In this document: positions 39,125-50,061 of the stretch, piece by piece
How positions within the stretch are numbered: the stretch's first letter is position 1
Layout of the letters: every line of letters starts with the position of its first letter
Source of the DNA: Paenarthrobacter nicotinovorans
GTDB lineage: Bacteria; Actinomycetota; Actinomycetes; Actinomycetales; Micrococcaceae
DNA: 64,000 bases
Reading direction: 5' to 3'
Assembly (NCBI RefSeq): GCF_007670255.1
Contig: NZ_SZVS01000001.1
Span: forward strand, 372,001 to 436,000
The notes under the pieces: generated by a model
What the model was told of the DNA's origin: nothing
Database searches by the model: none
The model's input: the letters and a program-made list of their open reading frames with translations, nothing else
Position numbers and translations under genes: made by a program

Positions 39125-40384
39125 TCACATGGCCGGGAAGACCCGCGCGAGTTCTGCACCCACGCGATCGACCACCGCGGCAGCGACATCAGCCTTGGAA
39201 CCGGCCGCGGACTGAGGTTCAGCGCCATGGCCGGAGAGGATGACCACGGAGTTCTCGTCCTGACCGAAGACCTGCCCGACTCCCACCTGGTTGACAACAA
39301 GAAGATCGCAACCCTTGCGTTTAAGCTTGGCAGTTGCGTGCTCCAGGACATCGCCCTGGGCGTCTCCGGTTTCTGCCGCGAAACCGACGATCAGCTGCTG
39401 GCCACCGTGTGTGTTCCGACGTTCCACGAGCTCATGGAGGATGTCCGGGTTCCGGACCAAGCGCACCAGCGGCGCTTCCTCGCCGTCGACCTTTTTTATT
39501 TTGGTGTCCGAAACCTCTGCCGGACGGAAGTCGGCGACGGCTGCGGCCATGATGACGACGTCGGAATCGGCGGCCGCTTTCAGCGCTGCCTCGCGCAGTT
39601 CCAAGGCTGACTCAACGCGGACAAGCTCGACGCCGGCGGGCGGCTCGACGTCCATGTGTGCGGCCAGGAAACGCACGGTGGCTCCGGCAGCCAGCGCAGC
39701 GGCGGCCAGGGCAGCGCCCTGCTTGCCGGAAGATCGGTTGCCCAGGAACCGGACAGGGTCAAGGGCTTCTCTGGTTCCACCGGCTGAAATCGTGACGGTC
39801 CTGCCGGCAAGCGATGCGTGCTGGGCAGAAGGCACCGTAGTGCCTTCAATGGTCCCGGCGGCGTCCGCCAACGCGATGGCCGCAGCAAAGATGGCTTCGG
39901 GCTCGGGCAGGCGGCCCGGACCGGAATCGGCGCCGGTAAGTCGTCCGGAAGCCGGTTCGAGGACTGTCACGCCACGGCTGCGCAACGTTTCCACGTTGGC
40001 TTGCGTTGCTGCGTGCTGCCACATCTCCGTGTGCATCGCCGGAGCGAAGAGCACAGGGCCATGGGCCATCAGCAAAGTGTTGGTCAGGAGGTCGTTGGCC
40101 TGCCCGGTGGCAGCCCTCGCCAGGAGGTCGGCAGTGGCCGGAGCGATGACGATCAGGTCTGCCTGATGCCCGAGGCGGACATGGTTGACCTTGTCGACGT
40201 CGTCAAAGACGCTGTTGCTCACTGGGTTGCCCGACAGCGCTTCCCACGTGGCGACCCCGACAAAACGGGTAGCTGCCTCCGTGGGAATCACCGTGACCTG
40301 GTGGCCGGCTTCAGTAAAAAGCCGGAGGAGCGATGCGACCTTGTAGGCTGCAATCCCTCCCCCGACTCCGAGGACTATGCGCAC
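39125..40384 (-). CDS. coaBC: bifunctional CoaBC (phosphopantothenoylcysteine synthetase/decarboxylase)
   Basis: It catalyses two steps of coenzyme A synthesis: joining cysteine to 4'-phosphopantothenate, then decarboxylation. The 419-residue protein has the FMN-dependent CoaC half (about 1-185: GVGGGIAAYKVASLL, then ATADLLARAATGQANDLL, APAMHTEMW) and the CoaB half (about 200-415: ISAGGTREALDPVRFLGNRSS, MAAAVADFRP). GTG at 40384 is the only start that fits. The rpoZ-coaBC-metK order is common in actinobacteria. Confidence 0.97.
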   Translation of the reverse strand: MRIVLGVGGGIAAYKVASLLRLFTEAGHQVTVIPTEAATRFVGVATWEALSGNPVSNSVFDDVDKVNHVRLGHQADLIVIAPATADLLARAATGQANDLLTNTLLMAHGPVLFAPAMHTEMWQHAATQANVETLRSRGVTVLEPASGRLTGADSGPGRLPEPEAIFAAAIALADAAGTIEGTTVPSAQHASLAGRTVTISAGGTREALDPVRFLGNRSSGKQGAALAAAALAAGATVRFLAAHMDVEPPAGVELVRVESALELREAALKAAADSDVVIMAAAVADFRPAEVSDTKIKKVDGEEAPLVRLVRNPDILHELVERRNTHGGQQLIVGFAAETGDAQGDVLEHATAKLKRKGCDLLVVNQVGVGQVFGQDENSVVILSGHGAEPQSAAGSKADVAAAVVDRVGAELARVFPAM

Positions 40385-40411
40385 GTGACCTCCGTCAACA
40401 GGCAGTCTGTA

Positions 40412-40672
40412 TTATTCTGCGGGCTCGATCGGCGTGGAGACCAGCAGGCCTTCGTTGATCTCGCGGAGCGCGATCGAGAGCGACTTTTCGTTCAGCTTGG
40501 TGTCAACCAACGGACCGACGTACTCGAACAGGCCCTCGTGCAGCTGGGCGTAGTAAGCGTTGATCTGACGGGCACGCTTGGCGCCGAAGATCACCAGGCC
40601 GTACTTCGAATCGGCAGCCTCAAGCAGCGAATCGATCGGCGGGTTGATGATGCCTTCAAGGTTCGTGGACAC
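40412..40672 (-). CDS. rpoZ: RNA polymerase omega subunit
   Basis: Omega helps fold and assemble the beta-prime subunit. The 86-residue product has the core [24 protein letters not shown] region, where family members read YxLV...AKRARQI. GTG at 40672 has TTTGGAGAATTC before it, a strong ribosome binding site. A terminator separates it from gmk, so rpoZ probably has its own promoter or depends on read-through; TAGAAT just upstream could be a -10. Confidence 0.96.
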   Translation of the reverse strand: MSTNLEGIINPPIDSLLEAADSKYGLVIFGAKRARQINAYYAQLHEGLFEYVGPLVDTKLNEKSLSIALREINEGLLVSTPIEPAE

Positions 40673-40696
40673 GAATTCTCCAAATTCTAGCGGGCC

Positions 40697-40718
40697 AACA
40701 AAAAGGCGCTTTAGCGCC
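40697..40718 (-). terminator. gmk terminator overlapping its stop codon
   Basis: On the minus strand GGCGC-TAAA-GCGCC is followed by TTTTTGTT. The TAA in the loop is the gmk stop codon, so the hairpin forms as the gene ends. The stem is short (5 bp), suggesting partial termination before rpoZ. Confidence 0.7.
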
Positions 40719-41283
40719 CGTGCGGGGTAAGCCCCATGAGTGAAACAAGCTCGTCCGCTGCCCGGCGAACGTCGTCATTGATGACGGTGTGGTCAAACTC
40801 CGGTTCAGCAGCAAGTTCCAGTTTAGCGGTTTCCAGCCGACGCTGCTGTTCTTCGGCAGTTTCGGTGCCGCGGCCAACCAGTCGACGGACCATTTCGTCC
40901 CAGCTGGGCGGTGCCAGGAAGACGAAGTTGGCATCGGGGACGGCGGCCTTGACCTGCCGTGCACCCTGAAGGTCGATCTCAAGCAGGACCGACTTTCCCT
41001 CGGCGATGGCGGCCTCCACCGTGCTGCGAAGAGTGCCGTAGCGGTTCTGGCCGTGGACCACAGCCCACTCCAGCAATTGGCCGTCAGCGACCAAGGCATC
41101 GAACTCTTCGGCCGACTTGAAGAAGTAGTGGACCCCATCCTTCTCGCCCGGACGGGCTGCCCTGGTGGTGGCAGAGACCGAAAGCCAAACCTCTGGATAG
41201 TTGTCCCTGATGTAGGTCGATACGGTTCCCTTGCCCACGGCAGTAGGGCCGGCAAGGACGGTCAGTCCAGGATTCTTGCTCAC
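40711..41283 (-). CDS. gmk: guanylate kinase
   Basis: It converts GMP to GDP with ATP. The 190-residue protein has the P-loop [10 protein letters not shown] (11-20), [21 protein letters not shown] (GMP binding) and the [14 protein letters not shown] segment. GTG at 41283 follows GAAGGAATCC. It sits between the integration host factor gene and rpoZ, a conserved nucleotide and transcription cluster in actinobacteria. Confidence 0.97.
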   Translation of the reverse strand: MSKNPGLTVLAGPTAVGKGTVSTYIRDNYPEVWLSVSATTRAARPGEKDGVHYFFKSAEEFDALVADGQLLEWAVVHGQNRYGTLRSTVEAAIAEGKSVLLEIDLQGARQVKAAVPDANFVFLAPPSWDEMVRRLVGRGTETAEEQQRRLETAKLELAAEPEFDHTVINDDVRRAADELVSLMGLTPHGR

Positions 41284-41304
41284 GGATTCCTTCGGGGAAA
41301 TGCG

Positions 41305-41631
41305 TCAAACGCTTTGTTGGGTATCCATAAAATCTACCAGCGCTTGAGCCTGATGAATTCCCAACCCCCTGATGCGCCGGGATCCGGCAATTCCGATATC
41401 CGCCATGATTGCGGCCGCCCGGACCGGACCGATGCCCGGCAAAGCTTCCAGCAGCTCCACTACCCGCATACGTGCGATCGCCTCGTCGGTGGCTCCCGAA
41501 GAGATCAACTCCGCGATGCTCACTTGGCCGTGTTTGAGCTTCTCCTTGGCCGCGGCCCGCACCGCGCGGGCCTTCGCGGCCTTTTCCAACGCATCGGCAC
41601 GTTCTTGCGGTGTCAACTCTTTAAGGCCCAC
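41305..41631 (-). CDS. mihF: actinobacterial integration host factor (mIHF)
   Basis: This small nucleoid protein bends DNA and, in Mycobacterium, is needed for phage L5 integration. It is unrelated in fold to E. coli IHF. The 108-residue protein has a basic helical N-terminus (RADALEKAAKARAVRAAAKE) and a helix-two-turn-helix region (LLEALPGIGPVRAAAIMADI, GSRRIRGLG). GTG at 41631 is the likely start. It lies 21 bases before gmk and was probably transcribed with it. Confidence 0.93.
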   Translation of the reverse strand: MGLKELTPQERADALEKAAKARAVRAAAKEKLKHGQVSIAELISSGATDEAIARMRVVELLEALPGIGPVRAAAIMADIGIAGSRRIRGLGIHQAQALVDFMDTQQSV

Positions 41632-41723
41632 TGCAGAACCCCTGTCAGATCGAGTTAATGATGCAGGTCAGGCGACTGATCCTGAACCTACCTGCAGGGG
41701 CCCGGTTGCGCAATGAGTTGGAC

Positions 41724-41786
41724 CAACGCGGGGTCACTTATGGCCCGTTGAACACCTCAACATGGGCCATAAGTGACCCCGCGTTG
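41724..41786. repeat. 63-bp inverted repeat directly after pyrF
   Basis: Two perfect 23-bp arms (41724-41746 and 41764-41786) flank a 17-base centre that itself holds a 5-bp hairpin (GTTGA/TCAAC). It begins two bases after the pyrF stop. It probably ends the pyrimidine operon transcript or protects its 3' end. There is no U-run. The rest of the 157-base gap shows no gene. Confidence 0.88.
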
Positions 41787-41788
41787 CT

Positions 41789-42661
41789 TTAGGAAAGCAG
41801 CCCCGCCAGAGTCTCCTCCGCTGCGGAACGCAACGCGGCAGCAGTGGGGCCGGCCGCGAGAATTCCCCGGCTGGAAGTGGCCAGGACAGCCGGGTAAGCC
41901 GAGCCGAAGGTCGCACGCAGATCCGCCGGCGTGGCACCCTGCGCACCCAACCCGGGCGCGAGGATTGCGCCGCGTACCGGGCCCAGGTCGATGTCCAGAT
42001 CCGTCAGGGCGGAGCCGATGGTCGCGCCCACAACCAAGCCAACTGAACCCAGGGACCCTTCGTAGCGCCCATTCTCTGCAGTTGCTTCGGCAACGATCCG
42101 CCGCGCGACGGAATCGGAGCCACCGACGTGCTGGACGCTCTTGCCCTCCGGGTTGGAAGTCAGGGCGAGCACAAACACTCCCCTGCCGTACTGGGCGGCA
42201 AGGTCCAAGGCCGGACGCAGCGACTCAAAGCCGAGGTACGGGCTCAACGTTACTGAGTCCGCGGCCAAGGCTGAACCATCGCGGAGCCAGGCATCGGCGT
42301 AGGCGGCCATTGTGGAGCCGATGTCGCCACGCTTTGCGTCCGCGATACTGAGCACACCGGCCTCCGTCGAAGCGGCAAGGGTCCGTTCCAGCACCGCCAT
42401 GCCGGCAGAGCCATGGCGCTCGTACAAGGCCACCTGCGGCTTGACCGCGGCAGCGAGGGAAGCCACGGCCTCCACGACGGTGAGCGAAAAGCGCTCCAGC
42501 CCGGCGACGTCGTCGTTCAATCCCCAATCCGCCAGCAAACTGGGGTGGGGGTCGATGCCGACGCAGAGCGGACCGCGGTCAACCATGGCCGCAGCCAGCC
42601 GGGAGCCGAAGGACTCCCGGACAGGCTGCTGGCTTTCAGGCGTGGTGCCGGACTCAGGCAT
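41789..42661 (-). CDS. pyrF: orotidine 5'-phosphate decarboxylase
   Basis: It catalyses the last step of UMP synthesis. The 290-residue protein belongs to the longer, mycobacterial-type group. [12 protein letters not shown] holds the first active-site Asp, [11 protein letters not shown] contains catalytic Lys110, and GVQG-type phosphate contacts appear as [12 protein letters not shown] at 42661 overlaps the carB stop by eight bases. It is the last gene of the pyr operon. Confidence 0.96.
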   Translation of the reverse strand: MPESGTTPESQQPVRESFGSRLAAAMVDRGPLCVGIDPHPSLLADWGLNDDVAGLERFSLTVVEAVASLAAAVKPQVALYERHGSAGMAVLERTLAASTEAGVLSIADAKRGDIGSTMAAYADAWLRDGSALAADSVTLSPYLGFESLRPALDLAAQYGRGVFVLALTSNPEGKSVQHVGGSDSVARRIVAEATAENGRYEGSLGSVGLVVGATIGSALTDLDIDLGPVRGAILAPGLGAQGATPADLRATFGSAYPAVLATSSRGILAAGPTAAALRSAAEETLAGLLS

Positions 42662-45600
42662 TGGCAGCTTCCAGGGAAGCCGTCAGGTTGGCAGCGTGCT
42701 CCTGCAAGCTGGTCACCGACCACTCGTAAGTGCGCAGTGCCTCGATGGCTTGGACCGCGGCGTTGAACTCAGCCACGGTGGTGATGCAGGGAATTCCGAT
42801 CGACGTTGCTGCCGCCCGGAGTTCGTAGCCGTCGCTGCGTGCCTCGCCGCCGGAGGGCGTGTTGAACACCATGTCGATCTCGCCGGCGACAACCAGATCA
42901 GCGATGGTGCCTTCGCCTTCGGCACTGCTGCCTTCGGCAACCTTGCGGACAGGAGTTGCCTGGATGCCGTTGCGGCGCAGGACGTCGGCCGTTCCACCGG
43001 TGGAGACGATCTCGAAGCCGAGGTCGGACAGACGCTTGACGCCCATGATCACCGAACGCTTGTCACGGTTTGCCACGGAAACGAAGATTTTGCCTCCGGT
43101 GGGCAGCGCGTTGTTGGCGCCGGACTGGCTCTTGGCGAAGGCGGTGTCGAAGTGCTTGTCGATGCCCATGACTTCACCGGTCGAGCGCATTTCCGGGCCC
43201 AGGAGGGAGTCAACAACCTTGCCCGCCGGGGTGCGGAAACGGCTGAACGGGAGGACGGCTTCCTTCACGGCAACCGGAGCGTCCAGCGGAAGGGTGGAAC
43301 CGTCGCCGGTCTCGGGCAGCATCTTGTAGGCGCTGCGGAGCTGGTTGATGGTCACTCCGGTACCGATGAGCGCTGCGGCCTTGGCCATCTGCACGCCGGT
43401 CGCCTTGGAGACGAACGGAACCGTCCGGGAGGCTCGCGGGTTGGCTTCCAGCACGTACAGGACATCCGATGCCAGGGCGAACTGGATGTTGATCAGGCCG
43501 CGGACACCAACGCCTTCGGCAATCGCACGGGTAGCTTCACGGACACGCTCGATCACGTTGTTGCCGAGGGTGATCGGGGGCAGCACACAGGCGGAGTCAC
43601 CGGAGTGGATACCGGCTTCTTCGATGTGTTCCATGATGCCGCCGAGGTACATGTCGGTGCCGTCGAAGAGGGCGTCGACGTCGATTTCGACGGCGTCCTC
43701 CAGGAAGCGGTCGATCAGCACCGGGTGGTCCGGGGTAATCTCCGTAGCGTTGGCGATGTAGCGCGACAGGTTGGCCTCGTCGTAGACGATTTCCATGCCA
43801 CGGCCGCCCAGCACGTAGGACGGGCGGACCAGGACCGGGTAGCCGATCTCATCGGCGATCTTCTTGGCGTCCTCGAAGGAGACGGCGGTGCCGTTCTTCG
43901 GTGAGGTCAGGCCGGCCTCATCCAGGACCCGGGCGAAGGCACCGCGGTGTTCGGCGAGGTCGATCGCTTCGGGCGACGTGCCAAGGATCGGCACACCGGC
44001 GTCGGCAAGCTGCTGGGCGAGCTTGAGCGGAGTCTGGCCACCGAGCTGGACGAACACGCCCATGACTCCACCGGTGCGCTCTTCAGCGGCGATGACCTCG
44101 AGGACGTCCTCAAGGGTCAGCGGCTCGAAGTAGAGGCGGGTGGAGACGTCATAGTCGGTGGAGACAGTCTCGGGGTTGCAGTTGACCATGACGGTCTCGT
44201 AACCGGCCTTGCGCAGCGCCATGGAGGCGTGGACGCAGGAGTAGTCGAATTCGATGCCCTGGCCGATGCGGTTGGGGCCCGAGCCCAGGATGATCACGGA
44301 CGGCTTGGAGTGCAGGCCGACTTCGTCTTCCTCGTCATAGGCCGAGTAGTGGTACGGGGTGTAGGCGGCAAACTCGGCTGCACAGGTATCCACCGTCTTG
44401 TAGACCGGGCGGATGCCAAGGGCCTGGCGGACACCACGGACAACGGCTTCGGAGTTGTGCGTCAGGGCACCGATCTGCTCGTCCGAGAAACCGTGGCGCT
44501 TGGCGTTGCGAAGCATGTCCGCGGTGAGGACGCCCGCCTTCCGGATCTCCTGCGCGGTCTCATTGAGCAACTGAAGCTGGTCCAGGAACCAAGGGTCGAT
44601 CTTGGTTGCCGCGAAGAGGTCTTCCACGCTTGCGCCACCGAGGAGCGCACGCTGCACCTGGTGCAGGCGGTCGGTGGTGGGACGCTTGGCCTTCTCGATG
44701 AGTTCGGCAACTTCGTACTCAGGCACGGAGCTGAAGTCCAGCTGAGAGCCCTTCTGCTCCAGTGAGCGCAAGGCCTTCTGGAGGGCTTCGGTGAAGTTGC
44801 GGCCCATGGCCATCGCTTCGCCCACAGACTTCATGGTGGTGGTGAGCGTGTTGTCGGCCGCCGGGAACTTCTCGAACGCGAAGCGCGGAACCTTGACCAC
44901 CACGTAGTCCAGGGTCGGTTCGAAGGAAGCCGGGGTCTTCTGGGTGATGTCGTTGGGGATCTCGTCCAGGGTGTAGCCCAGGGAGAGCTTGGTGGCGATC
45001 TTGGCGATGGCGAAGCCGGTGGCCTTCGACGCCAGCGCAGAGGAGCGCGAAACACGGGGGTTCATCTCGATAACCACCACGCGGCCCGTAGCCGGGTCGA
45101 TGGCGAACTGGATGTTGCAACCACCGGTGTCCACGCCGACTTCGCGGATGACGGCGATGGCGACGTCGCGCAGCTTCTGGTACTCACGGTCCGTGAGGGT
45201 CAGGGCGGGCGCAACCGTGATGGAGTCACCGGTGTGGACACCCACGGGATCGAAGTTCTCGATGGAGCAGACCACAACGACGTTGTCGTTCTTGTCGCGC
45301 ATCATCTCGAGCTCGTATTCCTTCCAGCCAAGGATGCTCTCTTCGAGCAGGACCTCGGTGGTGGGGCTGTACTGAAGACCCTGGCCCACGATGCGGCGGA
45401 GATCGTCCTCGTTGTAGGCGAGGCCGGAACCGAGGCCTCCCATGGTGAAGGACGGGCGCACAACCATCGGGTAACCCAGGTCCTCGGCGGCCTTGAAGGC
45501 CTCATCCATGGTGTGGATGATGTGGCTGCGGGCAGACTCGGCGCCGCAGCGCTCCACGACGCCCTTGAACTTCTCACGGTCTTCGCCAAGTTCGATGGCC

Positions 45601-45962
45601 GCGATGTTGGCACCGATGAGTTCGACGTTGTACTTCTCCAGGACGCCGTTCTTGTCGAGGGCAATCGCTGTGTTCAGTGCGGTCTGGCCGCCCAGGGTGG
45701 GCAGCACGGCATCCGGGCGCTCCTTGGCGATGATCTTCTCGACCACCTCGGGCGTGATGGGCTCCACGTACGTTGCATCGGCGAACTCGGGGTCCGTCAT
45801 GATGGTGGCCGGGTTGGAGTTGACCAGGATGACCCGAAGGCCCTCCTCCTTCAGGACCCGCAGTGCCTGGGTACCGGAGTAGTCGAACTCAGCCGCCTGG
45901 CCGATGACGATGGGACCGGAACCGATGACAAGGACGCTCTTGAGATCTGTACGCTTGGGCAT
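42654..45962 (-). CDS. carB: carbamoyl phosphate synthase large subunit
   Basis: With CarA it makes carbamoyl phosphate from glutamine-derived ammonia, bicarbonate and two ATP. The 1102-residue protein shows the two homologous ATP-grasp halves (each with an SVLVIGSGP- or [13 protein letters not shown] start and an [10 protein letters not shown] or EANPRASRT signature), an oligomerisation region between them and a C-terminal MGS-like domain, where UMP or ornithine may act allosterically. The start overlaps the carA stop by one base (TAATG). Confidence 0.98.
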   Translation of the reverse strand: MPKRTDLKSVLVIGSGPIVIGQAAEFDYSGTQALRVLKEEGLRVILVNSNPATIMTDPEFADATYVEPITPEVVEKIIAKERPDAVLPTLGGQTALNTAIALDKNGVLEKYNVELIGANIAAIELGEDREKFKGVVERCGAESARSHIIHTMDEAFKAAEDLGYPMVVRPSFTMGGLGSGLAYNEDDLRRIVGQGLQYSPTTEVLLEESILGWKEYELEMMRDKNDNVVVVCSIENFDPVGVHTGDSITVAPALTLTDREYQKLRDVAIAVIREVGVDTGGCNIQFAIDPATGRVVVIEMNPRVSRSSALASKATGFAIAKIATKLSLGYTLDEIPNDITQKTPASFEPTLDYVVVKVPRFAFEKFPAADNTLTTTMKSVGEAMAMGRNFTEALQKALRSLEQKGSQLDFSSVPEYEVAELIEKAKRPTTDRLHQVQRALLGGASVEDLFAATKIDPWFLDQLQLLNETAQEIRKAGVLTADMLRNAKRHGFSDEQIGALTHNSEAVVRGVRQALGIRPVYKTVDTCAAEFAAYTPYHYSAYDEEDEVGLHSKPSVIILGSGPNRIGQGIEFDYSCVHASMALRKAGYETVMVNCNPETVSTDYDVSTRLYFEPLTLEDVLEVIAAEERTGGVMGVFVQLGGQTPLKLAQQLADAGVPILGTSPEAIDLAEHRGAFARVLDEAGLTSPKNGTAVSFEDAKKIADEIGYPVLVRPSYVLGGRGMEIVYDEANLSRYIANATEITPDHPVLIDRFLEDAVEIDVDALFDGTDMYLGGIMEHIEEAGIHSGDSACVLPPITLGNNVIERVREATRAIAEGVGVRGLINIQFALASDVLYVLEANPRASRTVPFVSKATGVQMAKAAALIGTGVTINQLRSAYKMLPETGDGSTLPLDAPVAVKEAVLPFSRFRTPAGKVVDSLLGPEMRSTGEVMGIDKHFDTAFAKSQSGANNALPTGGKIFVSVANRDKRSVIMGVKRLSDLGFEIVSTGGTADVLRRNGIQATPVRKVAEGSSAEGEGTIADLVVAGEIDMVFNTPSGGEARSDGYELRAAATSIGIPCITTVAEFNAAVQAIEALRTYEWSVTSLQEHAANLTASLEAANA

Positions 45963-47182
45963 TACTTCTTGTCCTCAGTCTTGGAGTCGGTGGTGGTGGC
46001 GGGGGCGGCGGCTTTGGCATCGGCCATGAGGTCGATGAAGCGGTCGAAGAGGTACGCGGCGTCGTGCGGGCCGGCGGCGGCTTCAGGGTGGTACTGGACC
46101 GAGAAGGCAGGGATGTCGAGGCAGGCGAGGCCTTCAACGACGTCGTCGTTCAAGGAAACGTGGCTGACCTCCACACGGCCGTAGCGCTCCTCGGGAGCCA
46201 CAGTGGAGCCGTTCAGCGGTGCGTCCACGGCGAAGCCGTGGTTCTGGGAGGTGATTTCGACTTTGCCGGTGCGGCGGTCCATCACTGGTTGGTTGATGCC
46301 GCGGTGACCGTAGCGCAGCTTGTAGGTGCCAAAGCCCAGGGCACGGCCCAGGATCTGGTTGCCGAAGCAGATACCGAAGTACGGCAGCTTCTCGTCCAGC
46401 ACCGAACGCAGCAGCGAAACCTGGTGGTCGGCGGTGGCGGGGTCGCCAGGTCCGTTGGACATGAAGAAACCGTCGGGGTTGACGGCGTTGACGTCCTCGA
46501 GCGTGGACGTGGCGGGCAGGACATGCACGCGTACGCCGCGCTCGGCGAAGCGCACGGGAGTCATGGCCTTGATGCCAAGGTCCACGGCGGCGATGGAGAA
46601 CCGCGGCTCACCTTCCCAGCCGTGGTCCTTGGGGTCTACGACGTAGGCCTCGTCGATGGAAACTTCCTCCGCCAGGGCCGAGCCTTCCATGGGGGCACTG
46701 GCCAGGACTATGTCCAGCAGTTCCTTATCCGATGCCTGTGCGGCCTCGCCGGAGAAGATGCCTGCGCGCATGGTCTTGTGCTCGCGGAGGTGGCGGGTGA
46801 TGGCGCGGGTGTCCACGCCCTGGATTCCGACAATTCCCTGCTCGACCAATTCCTCGTCAAGGCTGCGCTCGGAGCGCCAGTTGGAGGGGCGGCGGGCGGC
46901 GTCGCGCACGATGTAGCCTGCAACCCAGATGCGGCGGGATTCAGCGTCTTCGCTGTTGACGCCGGTATTGCCGATGTGCGGCGCCGTCTGGACAACCAGC
47001 TGGCGGGCGTAGGAGGGATCGGTGATGGTCTCCTGGTAGCCGGTCATACCGGTGGCGAAGACGGCCTCACCGAGCGCGGTGCCCTGGGCGCCGTAGCTGC
47101 GGCCGCGGAACATGCGGCCGTCTTCGAGCACCAGCACTGCTGCTGTGGGGGTGGTTTTGGTGGCTGAGTTACTTTCCGTCAC
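45962..47182 (-). CDS. carA: carbamoyl phosphate synthase small (glutaminase) subunit
   Basis: It hydrolyses glutamine and channels ammonia to CarB. From GTG 47182 the protein has 406 residues with the class I glutamine amidotransferase core: nucleophile Cys in [17 protein letters not shown] and the His-x-Glu pair in [14 protein letters not shown] chose 47182 because GGAAAG lies eight bases before it and it starts four bases after the previous stop. An ATG at 47206 is possible but would overlap the previous gene by 20 bases and has a weaker site. Confidence 0.95.
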   Translation of the reverse strand: MTESNSATKTTPTAAVLVLEDGRMFRGRSYGAQGTALGEAVFATGMTGYQETITDPSYARQLVVQTAPHIGNTGVNSEDAESRRIWVAGYIVRDAARRPSNWRSERSLDEELVEQGIVGIQGVDTRAITRHLREHKTMRAGIFSGEAAQASDKELLDIVLASAPMEGSALAEEVSIDEAYVVDPKDHGWEGEPRFSIAAVDLGIKAMTPVRFAERGVRVHVLPATSTLEDVNAVNPDGFFMSNGPGDPATADHQVSLLRSVLDEKLPYFGICFGNQILGRALGFGTYKLRYGHRGINQPVMDRRTGKVEITSQNHGFAVDAPLNGSTVAPEERYGRVEVSHVSLNDDVVEGLACLDIPAFSVQYHPEAAAGPHDAAYLFDRFIDLMADAKAAAPATTTDSKTEDKK

Positions 47183-47186
47183 TTTA

Positions 47187-47708
47187 TTACTTTCCACTAT
47201 CGGCATCTGCCTGAGGGGCTGCGGAGATCAATTCTTTGAGTGCTTCGAGGAGGAGCGTCTTGTCGGCTGAGTGCCTGGACCGGAAACCGGTGTCGAGTTC
47301 CCGGTCGCCAAGTCTCCAGCTGATGACCAGGAGTCCGTCCTTTTCGACGAATTTCCCGGCCATGCCGTTGGCTTCACGGGTCTCGACCAGGGCTCGACGA
47401 GGGATGAACACCGGCTCGGCACCGCTGCGGTCGAACAGTACGCCTTCAGCGTGGATGCTCAGTTCCGCGTTGGTCCGGATGCCCAAGCCCTGGACTGCGA
47501 TCCGGTCCAGCCAGTCCCCCGCCGTCGTGGTGGTCACATACTGGCCATCGGCGACGACGCTGGCGGGCGTCAGCTGCTCCGGCACCCCGGGGAGGCGTTC
47601 GACGTCGGCTTGTCGCCGCAGCCGGTTTCGCCACCCCAGCCAGATCATCGCCAGGACGACGACGATCAGCGGCACCGTGATGAGCACGGTCAGTGTCTGG
47701 TTGTTCAT
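47187..47708 (-). CDS. PH-like membrane protein of the pyrimidine operon
   Basis: This 173-residue protein has one N-terminal membrane helix (about 7-25) followed by a basic stop (RNRLRRQ). A beta-rich cytoplasmic domain of about 130 residues ([51 protein letters not shown]) resembles a PH-like fold. Actinobacteria keep such a gene between pyrC and carA, but its function is unknown; it is not a known pyrimidine enzyme. Its ATG overlaps the pyrC stop by one base. Confidence 0.85.
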   Translation of the reverse strand: MNNQTLTVLITVPLIVVVLAMIWLGWRNRLRRQADVERLPGVPEQLTPASVVADGQYVTTTTAGDWLDRIAVQGLGIRTNAELSIHAEGVLFDRSGAEPVFIPRRALVETREANGMAGKFVEKDGLLVISWRLGDRELDTGFRSRHSADKTLLLEALKELISAAPQADADSGK

Positions 47709-49033
47709 CAGCTGCTGCTGACTGCCGGGTGCTTGTACGGCGTATTGAGGCGGCCTTCGAGGACTGTCGGGTGGCCCTTGTAGAAGGTCGCCACCACGGA
47801 TCCGGGCAGCTCCTTGCCCTTGAACGGTGAATTGCGGCCCATGGTTGCCATTTTATGGGGGTCAACGGTCCAACGCGCAGCCGGGTCCACCAGGATGACG
47901 TTGGCGGGCTCGCCAACCTCAAGCGGGCGGCCTTGGTCGGCGACCCGGCCGATGACGGCGGGAGTGAACGAGGTAACCCTCGCGAAGTCCGCCCACGTCA
48001 TAAGTCCGGTTTCGATCATGGTTTCCTGGACGACAGACAAGGCCGTTTCCAGGCCCGTCATGCCCATGGCCGCCTGCGCCCACTCGCATTCCTTGTGCTC
48101 GCTGGGGTGCGGCGCGTGGTCGGTGCCGACGACGTCGATGGTGCCGTCCGCCAATCCTTCGCGCAGGGCCTGGACATCGGCATCGGTGCGCAACGGCGGG
48201 TTGACCTTGTACACGGGGTCGTAGCTGCGGACCAGCTCGTCCGTCAGGAGGAGGTGGTGCGGGGTTACCTCGGCGGTGACGTTGATACCGCGGGCTTTCG
48301 CCCAGCGCACGATTTCAACGGAACCGGCCGTGGAGACGTGGCATACGTGCAAACGGGAACCAACGTGCTGGGCAAGCAGGACATCGCGGGCAATGATGCT
48401 TTCCTCGGCAACAGCCGGCCAGCCGGTCAGACCCAGGACCGCCGAAACTGATCCTTCGTTCATCTGGGCCCCGGCGGTAAGGCGCGGTTCCTGCGCATGC
48501 TGGGCCACCACGCCGTCGAACGCTTTGACGTATTCCAGCGCACGGCGCATCAGGACGGGATCATGAACGCAGATGCCGTCGTCGGAGAACATCCGGACCT
48601 GGGCGCGGGAGTCTGCCATGGCACCGAGCTCTGCGAGCTGCTCGCCTGCAAGTCCCACAGTGACCGCCCCTACGGGACGGACATCCACCCAGCCGGACGC
48701 ACGGCCCAGGCTGTGGACCTGCTCGACGACGCCGGCGGTGTCGGCTACGGGGTTGCTGTTGGCCATGGCGTGGACGGCGGTAAAGCCACCCAAGGCAGCG
48801 GCGCGGGTACCGGTCTCGACGGTCTCGGCATCTTCGCGGCCAGGTTCACGCAGGTGGGTGTGGACGTCAACCATGCCCGGCAGGGCGATAAGACCCTTGC
48901 CGTCGATGACGGTGGCGCCGTCCTCGGAAAGGTCGGTACCTACTGCGGCGATAACGCCGTCGCGGATCAGCAGGTCCTGGGCGTCGCCGCCGAGGATCGC
49001 GGCCCCGCGGATGAGGTAAGTGTTCTCGGCCAT
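47708..49033 (-). CDS. pyrC: dihydroorotase
   Basis: It closes carbamoyl aspartate to dihydroorotate. From ATG 49033 the 441-residue protein has the metal-binding DVHTHLREPG near residue 60, a carboxylated-Lys-type barrel, HVCHVSTAGSVEIV and the C-terminal DHAPHPSEHKECEW with a catalytic Asp. A longer frame exists upstream but lies wholly inside pyrB. Start and stop both overlap their neighbours by one base (TGATG), a tightly coupled operon. Confidence 0.97.
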   Translation of the reverse strand: MAENTYLIRGAAILGGDAQDLLIRDGVIAAVGTDLSEDGATVIDGKGLIALPGMVDVHTHLREPGREDAETVETGTRAAALGGFTAVHAMANSNPVADTAGVVEQVHSLGRASGWVDVRPVGAVTVGLAGEQLAELGAMADSRAQVRMFSDDGICVHDPVLMRRALEYVKAFDGVVAQHAQEPRLTAGAQMNEGSVSAVLGLTGWPAVAEESIIARDVLLAQHVGSRLHVCHVSTAGSVEIVRWAKARGINVTAEVTPHHLLLTDELVRSYDPVYKVNPPLRTDADVQALREGLADGTIDVVGTDHAPHPSEHKECEWAQAAMGMTGLETALSVVQETMIETGLMTWADFARVTSFTPAVIGRVADQGRPLEVGEPANVILVDPAARWTVDPHKMATMGRNSPFKGKELPGSVVATFYKGHPTVLEGRLNTPYKHPAVSSS

Positions 49034-50061
49034 CAGTTGCTCTCCTTGCTCGACGGGCTCGCGAAAGCCGGTATGGCGGTGGTTATCGGGGCTGCCTCGC
49101 GGGAGTCCCCGGAGAGCAGCAAGTACAGGGCGGCCATGCGCACGGAAACACCGTTGCGCACCTGGGCCAAAACTGTCGAACGTGGTGAGTCCGCTGCGGC
49201 GGAAGAGATCTCCAGGCCGCGGTTCATCGGTCCCGGGTGCATGATGATGGTGTCTTTCATGCCCAGCTCGTCCAAGGTCCGCAAGCGGGCGTCGTCGAAG
49301 CCCCAACGTCGCGAATATTCACGCGTGGACGGGAAGAACGAGGCATTCATCCGCTCGCCCTGGACGCGAAGCATCATCATCGCGTCGATGCCGCCTTCCA
49401 GCGTTTCGTCCAGGTTGTAGCTGACCTTGCAGGGCCAGTGCTCGACGCCGATGGGCAGCAAAGTGGGGGGCGCCACCAGTGTGACCTCCGCGCCCAGGGT
49501 TTTCAAAAGCCAAACGTTGGAGCGGGCCACGCGGGAGTGCAGCACATCGCCGGCAATGGCTACGCGCATGCCCTTGAGGTCGGCTCCGGTGGAAGCGACG
49601 CCGTTGAGCTTGGACCAATGCCTGCGCATGGTGAACGCGTCCAGGAGCGCTTGGGTGGGGTGTTCATGCGTGCCGTCGCCTGCGTTGATGACGGCTGCGT
49701 CAATCCAATCGGTGGCAGCGAGCCGGTGCGGCGCGCCGGAAGCCCAGTGCCGGATGACGACGGCATCCGCGCCCATGGCTGCGAGGGTTTGGGCGGTGTC
49801 CTTGAGGGATTCGCCCTTGGAGACGGAGGATCCTTTGGCCGCGAAGTTGATGACATCAGCGGAGAGCCGTTTGGCAGCGGCTTCAAAGGAAATTCGCGTG
49901 CGCGTGGAGTCCTCGAAGAAGAGATTCACTACAGTGCGGCCGCGGAGGGCAGGCAGCTTTTTGACCTCGCGGTCCCCCACCGCGGACATCTCCTCCGCGG
50001 TATCGAGGATACGGATCGCATCTGCTGAGACCAGGTTTTCCGTGGAAAGAAGGTGCTTCAC
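49033..50061 (-). CDS. pyrB: aspartate carbamoyltransferase catalytic subunit
   Basis: It joins carbamoyl phosphate and aspartate. The 342-residue protein has the carbamoyl-phosphate signature [13 protein letters not shown] (49-61), [11 protein letters not shown], and an aspartate-binding region with LRVQGERM. No pyrI regulatory gene is present, as in other actinobacteria. It forms an operon with PyrR control rather than CTP control by PyrI. GTG at 50061 shares GTGA with the pyrR stop. Confidence 0.97.
   Translation of the reverse strand: MKHLLSTENLVSADAIRILDTAEEMSAVGDREVKKLPALRGRTVVNLFFEDSTRTRISFEAAAKRLSADVINFAAKGSSVSKGESLKDTAQTLAAMGADAVVIRHWASGAPHRLAATDWIDAAVINAGDGTHEHPTQALLDAFTMRRHWSKLNGVASTGADLKGMRVAIAGDVLHSRVARSNVWLLKTLGAEVTLVAPPTLLPIGVEHWPCKVSYNLDETLEGGIDAMMMLRVQGERMNASFFPSTREYSRRWGFDDARLRTLDELGMKDTIIMHPGPMNRGLEISSAAADSPRSTVLAQVRNGVSVRMAALYLLLSGDSREAAPITTAIPAFASPSSKESN

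Noticed and set aside
49034..49306. Longer dihydroorotase start
   Set aside because: The extension lies inside pyrB in another frame and is not conserved; ATG 49033 gives the usual length and a TGATG junction with pyrB.
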